Shown: positions 1 through 6,128 of the stretch, one piece after another
How the letters are laid out: the number at the start of each line of letters is the position of its first letter
Numbering within the stretch: the stretch's first letter is position 1
Notes under the pieces: model-generated
The model's database searches: none
Seen by the model: the letters and a program-made list of their open reading frames with translations, nothing else
What the model was told of the DNA's origin: nothing
Origin: Planctomycetaceae bacterium
GTDB taxonomy: Bacteria; Planctomycetota; Planctomycetia; Planctomycetales; Planctomycetaceae
Direction: 5' to 3'
Assembly: GCA_016795125.1 (NCBI GenBank)
Contig: JAEUIG010000514.1
Span: 1 to 6,128 of the forward strand
DNA: 6,128 nucleotides
Program-made: the position numbers and the translations under genes

Positions 1-2
1 CG

Positions 3-2132
3 GCCGACCTCTCCCAGACGTCGTCGGACGACGCCGCGTTTGCAGAGACCCTGGCTCGGGCGCAGGCTCCGCTCACCGTGTTCCTGGCCGATGCAGACGC
101 CCTCGACGCGGGGACGTTGTCTGACGTGCGCGAGATGGTGGTTGCGCTGCGACTGGCCGGCGGCAACACGCGCAACCTGTCGGAGATGTCGGTGGAGGAG
201 GTCCCCTCCTTCCTCCTGGGACTCGATGCCGCCGAGGAAGTCGTGCTCGCCGGCAATCAACTCGCGAATTCCCCGGCGGCGCTGGAGACGCTTGGCGTCT
301 GGCTGCAGCGCGGAGGCAAGCTGTGGATTCCGCTGGACGGCGTCGACCTGCGAACGGTCGAACTGCTGTTGTCGGATGCCGTTCACATCACGTTTGTGGA
401 TCGTGTGCGGCTCGCGCAGGTCAATCTGCAGAACCGGGCCAAGGGGGTGGCGTCCGGACCCTCGATTTCGCGCGAAACTCCGGTCGAGATGGTCCGCGTG
501 ATTGCGCCTGGCGTCAACGTCATCCACGAGGTCGACGGCTGGCCGGCCTCGTTCTGGGTGCCGGTCGGGGATGGGCAGGTGCTGTTCACCACTCTGTCCC
601 CCAGGGCGTGGATGCGTCCGCGCTTGCCGCACGAGCAGGTGGCGCAACTGGAGCGGAACTCGTCGTTCATCGCGGAGACGGGCCTCGACGAACTGGCGAC
701 CTATATGGCGACTCCGCTCAATCCGCCGCCGCTGTTGCCGGCGGATTTCGCGGAGTACCTGTCAGGAGATGTCGGCCTGCGCGTTCCGGCCCGCGGGGCG
801 ATCCTTGGCGTGTTCGGCCTGTTCTGGGTGGTTTGGCTGGCAATCGGCGCCTGGTTTCTGCGGCAGGCCCGACTGGAACGGTTGGCGGTGGTGGGGCCGG
901 CACTGGCATTCGTCGCCGCAGCGCCGCTGGCGGTGCTCGGCCACCAGATGCGCAGTGCAGCGCCGCCCACGGCGGCTGTCGCGGAACTCGTGCGCGGTGG
1001 GGCGGGAGCATCCATGCTGCACAGCACGGGAGCCGCCACATTGTTCGTGCCCGGCACCACCGACACGCAGATCACGGCGTCGCAAGGCCGGCTGATCGTG
1101 CCGAATCGCGACCGCCTGGATGGCAAACGACGCGCACTGCAATCGACCGATCTCGGTGACTGGCAGTGGTCTCCGCTGACCTTGCCGACCGGCGTGCAGG
1201 GGGCATTCACCGAACAGCACCAGGCGCTGGCAACGCCCTTGCGGGCCGCCGTGACGTTCGGGCCCGACGGGCTGCACGGACAGTTGCAGGCGTCCGCGTA
1301 TGGAGAACCGGGCGACCTGTTGATCGCCGCAGCTTCCTCACAGAAACTGGCGGTGCGGCTGAGCGCCGACGGATCATTTGCCGCCGGGCGCAACGATGTG
1401 CTTGAGCCTGGAAACTACTATTCCGGCGCGCTGCTGACCGATCAGCAGCGTCGCAGGGCGATCGTCTACGATCGACTGCTGCAGTCCGCTCGCGGAGTGC
1501 GATTTCCGCAGCGGCCGACGTTGCTCGCCTGGGCGCGACCGACTGAGACAGGGCTGCAGTTCGCGGATGAGATGCAGCAGTCCGCGACGTCGTTGCTGGC
1601 AATTCCGCTGGAGTTCACGTCGCCGCCGCCCGGCACGGACGTCACGATCCCGTCGCCGTTGATGACCTACGATGTTGTCGGCACGTCCGACGGCCTGCCG
1701 CCGACGATTTACGACCCCCGCACGGGGCAGTGGCAGAAGTCCAGCGCCGTTGCCGATGTGGTCGTCCGGTTCCGGGTGCCGGAATCGGTGCAGCCTGTTG
1801 TGCCGCGGGCTGCGACACTGACAATCAAGGTTCGGGCGCCGTGGCGGACGGTCGAACTCTCCGCCGGCTCAACCGAGCAATCGGTGCCGATTGCCACGTT
1901 GACCAGCCCGGAGGGTCCGATCAGCGCCGTGACGATTTCCGATCCGGTCGCACTGGCTGTCGGCGTCGATGGAGTGCTGCCGATTCGCGTCCGCGTGGGC
2001 GAGCTGCAGGCGGAAGGCGCCGACCTGTCGGCGCTCAAGGACGTTGATCGCTCGTGGCAGGTGGAGTCGTTCGGGCTGGAGTTCACCGGCCGCACGGAAG
2101 ACCGGGACGTGGAAGGTGAAGTGCGCGAATGA
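3..2132 (+). CDS. Large membrane protein with GATase-like N-terminal region and beta-rich C-terminal part; 5' partial
   Basis: The frame is open from the first full codon at 3 to TGA at 2130-2132 (709 codons). The GTG at 78 has no ribosome site and is probably an internal valine, so the real start is upstream of the window. Residues are numbered from codon 3. About 26-115 alternates strands and helices and ends in R-G-G-K-L-W-I-P-L-D (103-112), resembling GATase-like or DUF4350-like domains. A G-D-G-Q-V-L-F-T-T-L stretch near 189-198 looks like the final strand of that fold. Two membrane helices follow, about 265-286 and 294-313, joined by an Arg-rich turn (R-Q-A-R-L-E-R). By the positive-inside rule this turn is cytoplasmic, so both soluble parts would be extracytoplasmic and an export signal should lie upstream. 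Residues 314-709 are mostly beta, with P-P-P-G-T-D-V-T-I-P-S-P near 539-550, perhaps Ig-like. No catalytic triad was recognised. The stop overlaps the ABC ATPase start, suggesting an accessory transporter subunit. The reading frame is certain; the function is inferred. Confidence 0.85.
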   Translation, partial: ADLSQTSSDDAAFAETLARAQAPLTVFLADADALDAGTLSDVREMVVALRLAGGNTRNLSEMSVEEVPSFLLGLDAAEEVVLAGNQLANSPAALETLGVWLQRGGKLWIPLDGVDLRTVELLLSDAVHITFVDRVRLAQVNLQNRAKGVASGPSISRETPVEMVRVIAPGVNVIHEVDGWPASFWVPVGDGQVLFTTLSPRAWMRPRLPHEQVAQLERNSSFIAETGLDELATYMATPLNPPPLLPADFAEYLSGDVGLRVPARGAILGVFGLFWVVWLAIGAWFLRQARLERLAVVGPALAFVAAAPLAVLGHQMRSAAPPTAAVAELVRGGAGASMLHSTGAATLFVPGTTDTQITASQGRLIVPNRDRLDGKRRALQSTDLGDWQWSPLTLPTGVQGAFTEQHQALATPLRAAVTFGPDGLHGQLQASAYGEPGDLLIAAASSQKLAVRLSADGSFAAGRNDVLEPGNYYSGALLTDQQRRRAIVYDRLLQSARGVRFPQRPTLLAWARPTETGLQFADEMQQSATSLLAIPLEFTSPPPGTDVTIPSPLMTYDVVGTSDGLPPTIYDPRTGQWQKSSAVADVVVRFRVPESVQPVVPRAATLTIKVRAPWRTVELSAGSTEQSVPIATLTSPEGPISAVTISDPVALAVGVDGVLPIRVRVGELQAEGADLSALKDVDRSWQVESFGLEFTGRTEDRDVEGEVRE
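2113..2119 (+). promoter_or_regulatory. Shine-Dalgarno site for the ABC ATPase gene
   Basis: AAGGTGA ends 9 bases before the ATG at 2129 and lies inside the last codons of the preceding membrane-protein gene. It supports the start inside the ATGA overlap and translation coupled to the upstream gene. Confidence 0.6.
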
Positions 2133-3160
2133 ACAACGAACCGGTGGTAATCGCGGATCGGCTGACCAAGCGGTATGGAGAACATACCGCGCTGGACAAC
2201 CTGTCGCTGACGGTGGAACGGGGGCAGATCCTGGGATTCATCGGTCCCAACGGCGCGGGGAAGACGACGACCATCAGCATCCTCGTCGGGCTGTCGAAGC
2301 CGACCAGCGGCTCAGCGCGGATCGCGGGCGCCGACTGTGTCCGCGACACGCAGCAGATCAAGCGGCTGATCGGCTACATGCCGGACACGTTCGGCACGTA
2401 CGACAACATGCGGGTTCGCGAGTACCTGGATTTTTTCGGTGCGGCCTATGGCATTCCGCGGCGCGACCGGCGGGCGCGGATCGCAGCCGTCCTCGAATTG
2501 ACGAACGCAACCTGGATGCAGGACCGGTTCGTCGATGCCCTCAGCCACGGCATGAAGCAGCGCGTCGGGATCGCACGCACGCTGCTGCACGATCCGCAGG
2601 TGCTGATCCTCGACGAGCCGGCCAACGGGCTGGATCCGGTGGCGCGCATCGAGATGCGGACCCTGCTGGAGCAGTTATCCGACGCCGGCAAGACGCTCAT
2701 CGTCACCAGTCACATCCTCCCGGAACTCGGCCGCATCTGCGACGTCGTGGCGATGATCACCAACGGTGTCCTGAGGGCATTCGGGACCGTCGATGAAATT
2801 GTCGCCAAAGTCCATCCCGAACGGATGATGGAACTGCAACTGGCAAATGCCGCCGGACTCGGGGATGCGGCCGCCATGGCGCGGCGATTCGTCGAGAACG
2901 CTGCCAGCGTGTCGACGTCGGAATCGGAGCGGGTGGTTCGCTTTCGCACCAACCGCACGGATGACGAACTCACGGAACTGCTGGCGCAGCTGATCGGTGC
3001 GAAGATTCGCGTGGCGCAGTTCCGGGAAGTGCCGATGGACCTGGAGGATGCATTCCTCTCCGTCGCCGGTCACACAGGCGCCGATACCGGACGTGCCGAT
3101 TCGCTCGGCCGCAGTGCGCCGACGCCGGATCACCAAGTCGCCGGGGGAGCGTCCCGGTGA
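2129..3160 (+). CDS. ABC transporter ATP-binding protein (ABC-2 exporter type)
   Basis: This 343-residue protein is a cytoplasmic ATPase expected to power the permease encoded next to it. Motifs appear in the usual order: Walker A G-P-N-G-A-G-K-T (39-46); a Q-loop position with Asp instead of Gln (I-G-Y-M-P-D, D86); ABC signature L-S-H-G-M-K-Q-R (138-145) in place of LSGGQ; Walker B V-L-I-L-D-E-P with catalytic E163; D-loop N-G-L-D (166-169); and switch H195. All residues needed for ATP hydrolysis are present. After about residue 215 comes an extra C-terminal domain ending in D-L-E-D-A-F-L, common in exporter ATPases of the DrrA/NatA/CcmA-like group, and then a tail of about 30 polar, small residues that looks disordered. 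The ATG overlaps the upstream stop (ATGA), and the TGA overlaps the GTG start of the permease. This points to one operon with coupled translation. The family assignment is secure; the substrate cannot be told from the sequence. Confidence 0.97.
   Translation: MNNEPVVIADRLTKRYGEHTALDNLSLTVERGQILGFIGPNGAGKTTTISILVGLSKPTSGSARIAGADCVRDTQQIKRLIGYMPDTFGTYDNMRVREYLDFFGAAYGIPRRDRRARIAAVLELTNATWMQDRFVDALSHGMKQRVGIARTLLHDPQVLILDEPANGLDPVARIEMRTLLEQLSDAGKTLIVTSHILPELGRICDVVAMITNGVLRAFGTVDEIVAKVHPERMMELQLANAAGLGDAAAMARRFVENAASVSTSESERVVRFRTNRTDDELTELLAQLIGAKIRVAQFREVPMDLEDAFLSVAGHTGADTGRADSLGRSAPTPDHQVAGGASR
3143..3149 (+). promoter_or_regulatory. Shine-Dalgarno site deciding the GTG start of the permease
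   Basis: GGGGGAG ends 7 bases before the GTG at 3157, which is ideal spacing. It supports the non-ATG start that overlaps the ATPase stop (GTGA). The protein then starts M-N-A-I-L-E-R-E-L, matching the N-x-[IV]-L-x-[RK]-E motif that opens the second half of the same protein. Confidence 0.75.
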
Positions 3161-4809
3161 ACGCGATCCTCGAACGCGAACTGCTCAGCCTGCTGAGGTC
3201 CCGGAAGGCGTTCGCCATCCAGGCGGCTGTCGCCATCCTCTGCGGACTGCTGGTGCTGATCCGCTGGCCCGACGGAGCGCGCGTCGACCTGGCGGGGGTC
3301 CGCTCTCGCGAGGTGTTCATCCTCTTTGGATACGGCCTGCTCACCGCAGTGGTCCTGCTCGTCCCGGTCTTCCCCGCCACGAGCATCGTCCGCGAGCGCC
3401 AGCAGAAGACGCTCGTGCTGCTCATTCACTCCCCGCTGACTCCGCTGACGATCTACCTCGGCAAGCTCGTCGCCACACTGGGGTTTGCGCTGGTGCTGAT
3501 CGCGCTGACGGCCCCCGGCGCGGCGGCCTGCCACGCGATGGGAGGCGTGTCGCTGTTCGGCGAAGTGCTGCCGCTCTATGGCGTGCTGATCGTTGCCGCG
3601 GTTCAGTTCGGAACGCTCGGCCTGTACGTCAGCAGCCGGGCCAGATCGGCGGACGGGGCGCTGCGCGTCACCTATGGACTGGTGCTCCTGCTCGCCGTGT
3701 TTGTTCTGCTCCCGCACATGTTCCTGCAGGGCAGCGGGAGCCTGTTCGGTCAGATCGCGGAAGCGATCCGTTGGGTGTCGCCCATCCCGGCCGTCATGCG
3801 GGTGGTCGGACACGGGGATGTCGGCGAAGCGGCCAACGGCGGCGTCCATGGTCCGCTCTTGTACGTCGCACTGGCTCTCGGTTTATCAGTCGCACTGGCG
3901 ACGGCGACGATTCGGCGTTTGAACTACCGCATGCTCGATCGCACGCGATCGTCCGGCATCGTGACCGACGATCAGGCATCAGGCACACGCCTCGTTCGGC
4001 GGTTGCTGTTCATCGTCGATCCGCAGCGGCGCAAGGCGGAGATCGGCGATTCCACAAATCCGGTGCTCGTGAAGGAATTTCGCACGCGGCAGTTCGGCCG
4101 ACTGCACTGGCTGCTGCGGCTGGTCGCCGGCTGCGCGACGGTCTCGCTCGGATTGACGTACGCCACCACGCTCGGCTCGGTTGGTTTTGGAGCCGAGACG
4201 ATCGGCGGCATCATGGTGCTGATGCAGGTGGCGCTGATCCTGCTGCTCACACCGGGACTCGCCGGGGGACTCATCAGCGGCGAACATGAGAGCGGCGGCT
4301 GGCGGCTGCTGCGGCTGACGCCGCTGGGCGCCGGCGTGATCGTGCGCGGCAAGCTGATCAGCGTGCTGGCCACGATGACGCTGATCCTGTGCGCGACGCT
4401 GCCGGGATACCTGGTGATGATGCGGATCAACCCGCTGATGAGCGGCCAGATTACGCGGGTGGTGATTTGCCTCGTGCTGGCCGCGCTGTTCGCAATTGCG
4501 CTCAGCGCGGCGGTCAGCAGCCTGTTCCAGCGATCGGCGGCCGCGACGGCGACCGCGTACTGCCTGCTGTGGCTGGTCTGCGCGGGACCGCTGTTGATCT
4601 GGCTCGGGCGCGACGCACCCTTTGGACATGAGACCGTGAGCGGCGCACTGCAGTTTTCGCCGCTGGCGGCGGCGCTCAGCGCGATCCGGGCGCCTGGCTT
4701 TGCCGCCTATGATCTGACGCCCGCCAACTGGTGGATCATGGGGACGGCGACCGTCGTGCTGATTGTGATTCTGTCCGTCCGCGTACGTGTGCTGTTGCGG
4801 CCGTCGTAG
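3157..4809 (+). CDS. Double-length ABC-2 type transporter permease (two fused homologous halves)
   Basis: This 550-residue integral membrane protein is the expected channel partner of the ATPase just upstream. By eye there are about twelve hydrophobic segments. Six are in the first half (about 18-36, 53-74, 101-121, 135-158, 170-190, 233-252) and six in the second (about 317-337, 348-373, 393-422, 432-455, 462-484, 526-546). A charged linker, about 255-315, joins them. Each half opens with a similar motif: N-A-I-L-E-R-E-L at 2-9 and N-P-V-L-V-K-E-F at 301-308. Each half also has a matching segment after its second helix: 78-121 and 374-417 align without gaps, sharing Glu, L-L, P-L, G-K-L and P-G positions (13 of 44 identical by hand count). 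Typical ABC-2 permeases have about six helices and act as dimers; this one looks like a fused pseudo-dimer. The GTG start is chosen for its strong ribosome site and the 4-base overlap with the ATPase gene. The substrate is unknown. The family is secure; the helix count is approximate. Confidence 0.93.
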   Translation: MNAILERELLSLLRSRKAFAIQAAVAILCGLLVLIRWPDGARVDLAGVRSREVFILFGYGLLTAVVLLVPVFPATSIVRERQQKTLVLLIHSPLTPLTIYLGKLVATLGFALVLIALTAPGAAACHAMGGVSLFGEVLPLYGVLIVAAVQFGTLGLYVSSRARSADGALRVTYGLVLLLAVFVLLPHMFLQGSGSLFGQIAEAIRWVSPIPAVMRVVGHGDVGEAANGGVHGPLLYVALALGLSVALATATIRRLNYRMLDRTRSSGIVTDDQASGTRLVRRLLFIVDPQRRKAEIGDSTNPVLVKEFRTRQFGRLHWLLRLVAGCATVSLGLTYATTLGSVGFGAETIGGIMVLMQVALILLLTPGLAGGLISGEHESGGWRLLRLTPLGAGVIVRGKLISVLATMTLILCATLPGYLVMMRINPLMSGQITRVVICLVLAALFAIALSAAVSSLFQRSAAATATAYCLLWLVCAGPLLIWLGRDAPFGHETVSGALQFSPLAAALSAIRAPGFAAYDLTPANWWIMGTATVVLIVILSVRVRVLLRPS

Positions 4810-4836
4810 AGGGGTCACCGTTCGGAGATTGGAGAG

Positions 4837-4910
4837 GGTGCCACTGGCTTCGCCTGTGCCTGTCACGCTGGTGGTTGGACTTGCGTCGCACTGGCAGAGG
4901 CAGTGGTACT
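4837..4910. repeat. Imperfect 74-base inverted repeat of two small palindromes (REP/BIME-like)
   Basis: The left arm 4837-4860 and right arm 4887-4910 are inverted copies: 17 of 24 positions pair by Watson-Crick rules and 3 more can form G-U pairs in RNA. The loop carries a further 4-base stem, ACGC (4865-4868) with GCGT (4883-4886). Each arm is also a small hairpin alone: CACTGGC / TTC / GCCTGTG at 4842-4858 (one mismatch), and CACTG / 7-base loop / CAGTG at 4889-4905. There is no T-run after it, so it is not a classic intrinsic terminator. Its place in the only intergenic gap, between the permease and HEAT-protein genes, fits an extragenic palindromic repeat or an RNA structure that limits read-through or protects the upstream mRNA end. 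Copy number in the genome is unknown. Confidence 0.6.
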
Positions 4911-4934
4911 CACGATTCAAGTGCGTGACGTTGT

Positions 4935-4939
4935 GGGAG
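4935..4939 (+). promoter_or_regulatory. Probable Shine-Dalgarno site for the HEAT-repeat gene
   Basis: GGGAG lies 11 bases before the ATG at 4951, slightly long but usable. The next in-frame ATG, at 4957, would be 17 bases away, and an upstream in-frame GTG at 4921 has no purine-rich site before it. This favours 4951 as the start. Confidence 0.45.
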
Positions 4940-4950
4940 CGTGGTGTCGC

Positions 4951-6128
4951 ATGCAGATGGTGGATCGGAACAATCAGCCTGGAGATCGGCAGCACCGCAT
5001 TGCGGCGACTGTCTGTCTGCTGCTGGCGGCGTGGTGTGCGCCGGTCCCCGCAGATCAGCCGCTGCTGGACTGCGTGATGAACCACGACCCGCAGTTGCCG
5101 GTCCAGGCGACCCGGTATGTGCTGCCGCCAGAGTGGCAGTCGCTGTGGCAGCAGGCCCTGGAGGGCCCGGAGGAGGACCTGCGACGCGAGGCGGCCGAAG
5201 CGATTGCGCGGGCTCATCGCCTGGGTTCCAGTGGATTGGACACGTTCCCGGACGCGTTGCGCGGAGCTTTGACAGCGTCGAAGAATCCCGCCGTGCGGCT
5301 GACCATCGCAACGGCGCTGATCGAGCTGGATGTTTCCGACGCGGCTGCTGAGTTGGCCGCCATGGTGGACGCCGGCGGCGATCGCGAATCCCTGGTGATT
5401 GAATCGGCGCTCGCCCGCTGGCGCTATGCTCCGTACCGGGAAGCCTGGCTCAAACGTCTCGCCGCGCCTCAGGAAACCTCGCGCCGGCGACTGCTGCTGG
5501 CGATCGACGCCGTGCGAGTGGTTGGTGACACGGGCGCGGAGTCGTCGCTGCGAACCCTGGCGTTGGAACGCACCCAGCCCGCAGACATCCGGCTGGCGGC
5601 CGCCGAGGCGCTGGCGATTCTGCACACCGGTGAGTTGATCGACGATGCTCGATGGCTCGCCGCGGATGCTTCCCAGAGGGGCATTGTCGACCGGCTGGTG
5701 GCGGTTCGCATACTCGGCACGGACCAAAGCGAACCAGTCCGGCAACTGCTGGTGGAACTGGCTGTCGATCCGCAGTCGGCCGTCGCCGTCGCCGCACTCC
5801 AGAAGTTGCTTGTCGTCGACCCGCTGCTGGTTCAGCCTCTCGCGAGGCAACTGCTGGGCCGGCCGGAGGCGGAGTTGCGACAACTGGCGGCGCGGGCGCT
5901 GTTCGAGCGACCGACGGTCGAGCATGTCGTGACTCTGGCCAGGCTGCTCGACGATTCGCATTTCGACGTGCGTGTGGCGGCACGGCAACATCTGTATGTA
6001 CTGGCGGAGCAGCGGGAGCTGCACGATGCGGTCGTTGCCCACGTCGGCGAGGCGCTGCGAGCGCCGGGCTGGCGCGGGCAGGAACAGGCGGCCCGACTGG
6101 CGGGAGAGCTCGATCTGAAGCCTGAGAC
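4951..6128 (+). CDS. Secreted HEAT-repeat protein; 3' partial
   Basis: The frame has no stop from 4951 to the window edge, giving at least 392 residues; the C-terminus is missing. The N-terminus looks like a signal peptide: a basic stretch (D-R-Q-H-R, 12-16), a hydrophobic core (about 17-30) and a likely cleavage after A34 (V-P-A). Cys29 is preceded by Trp, so a lipoprotein signal is unlikely. The rest is Leu/Ala/Arg-rich paired helices typical of HEAT repeats, with turn-plus-Arg positions at about 77-92, 113-127, 212-224, 307-319 and 339-349. An N-terminal segment with L-P-P-E-W-Q-S-L-W (58-66) precedes the first repeat. No catalytic motif is visible. HEAT arrays usually serve as protein-binding scaffolds. 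Given the operon-like context, it may act on the outer face with the transporter and its accessory protein; this is inference. It lies in the same frame as the permease, one stop codon and 141 bases downstream. The start is moderately certain; coding status and repeat class are well supported. Confidence 0.82.
   Translation, partial: MQMVDRNNQPGDRQHRIAATVCLLLAAWCAPVPADQPLLDCVMNHDPQLPVQATRYVLPPEWQSLWQQALEGPEEDLRREAAEAIARAHRLGSSGLDTFPDALRGALTASKNPAVRLTIATALIELDVSDAAAELAAMVDAGGDRESLVIESALARWRYAPYREAWLKRLAAPQETSRRRLLLAIDAVRVVGDTGAESSLRTLALERTQPADIRLAAAEALAILHTGELIDDARWLAADASQRGIVDRLVAVRILGTDQSEPVRQLLVELAVDPQSAVAVAALQKLLVVDPLLVQPLARQLLGRPEAELRQLAARALFERPTVEHVVTLARLLDDSHFDVRVAARQHLYVLAEQRELHDAVVAHVGEALRAPGWRGQEQAARLAGELDLKPE

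Noticed and set aside
78..80. GTG at 78 as the start of the first gene
   Set aside because: The frame is already open from base 3 with plausible protein sequence, and no purine-rich ribosome site lies just before 78. The first gene is better read as cut by the window edge.
323..1159. A 278-codon plus-strand open frame inside the first gene
   Set aside because: It is a frame-shifted shadow rich in Gly/Arg/Ala. The overlapping frame has membrane helices, a coherent fold pattern and a coupled stop.
3130..3849. A 239-codon minus-strand open frame opposite the first half of the permease
   Set aside because: It has the same codon-aligned antisense shadow pattern, with Arg/Gln/His-rich composition and no domain, and lies opposite a clearly real transporter gene.
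4837..4910. Intrinsic terminator after the permease gene
   Set aside because: A stem-loop is present but it is long and imperfect and lacks a following T-run. A promoter for the HEAT gene was also looked for in this gap, and no convincing -35/-10 pair was found.
4941..5638. Open frames starting at 4941 and 5399 within the fourth gene's region
   Set aside because: They are out-of-frame shadows with Arg/Gly/Ala-rich products. The frame starting at 4951 gives a signal peptide and HEAT repeats and runs through the whole region without a stop.
3979..6042. A very long open frame (687 codons) on the minus strand, opposite the permease end and HEAT gene
   Set aside because: Its codons are exact reverse complements of the sense codons, so it stays open simply because TTA, CTA and TCA codons are rare in these GC-rich genes. 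Its product is a Gln/Arg/His-rich sequence (Gln from sense CTG leucine codons) with no recognisable domain.

Overview
This 6.1 kb window is GC-rich and almost fully coding. It carries four genes, all on the + strand and packed head to tail. The lineage is not proven by any marker in the window. The gene set suggests a planctomycete (Planctomycetota): an ABC ATPase, a double-length ABC-2 permease with a central N-P-V-L-V-K-E-F motif, a large two-helix membrane protein with a beta-rich C-terminal part, and an exported HEAT-repeat protein. This is recalled family resemblance, not a database result.

Layout. From the left edge to 2132 is the 3' part of a gene for a large membrane protein; its true start lies outside the window. 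At 2129-3160 is an ABC transporter ATPase whose start overlaps the previous stop (ATGA). At 3157-4809 is an ABC-2 type permease that begins with GTG overlapping the ATPase stop (GTGA). These three reading frames are thus chained by 4-base overlaps and are very likely one translationally coupled operon. A 141-base gap (4810-4950) follows, the only real non-coding stretch. It holds an imperfect 74-base inverted repeat (4837-4910) made of two small palindromes, like a REP/BIME-type extragenic element. From 4951 to the right edge runs a fourth gene, cut by the window end, encoding a secreted alpha-helical HEAT-repeat protein.

How they may work together. The ATPase would drive the permease, whose two six-helix halves are homologous, so a single polypeptide may supply the whole membrane channel. 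The first gene's product has a GATase-like N-terminal region, a two-helix hairpin with an Arg-rich turn, and a long beta-rich tail. Both soluble parts are probably outside the cytoplasm, as expected of an accessory subunit. This is reminiscent of the GldF/GldG-type organisation, where an ABC-2 permease is paired with a GATase-like auxiliary membrane protein. The HEAT protein could be an extracytoplasmic partner or scaffold. The substrate is unknown, and nothing in the window identifies it. No RNA genes, CRISPR arrays, insertion sequences, integration sites or convincing promoters or terminators were seen.
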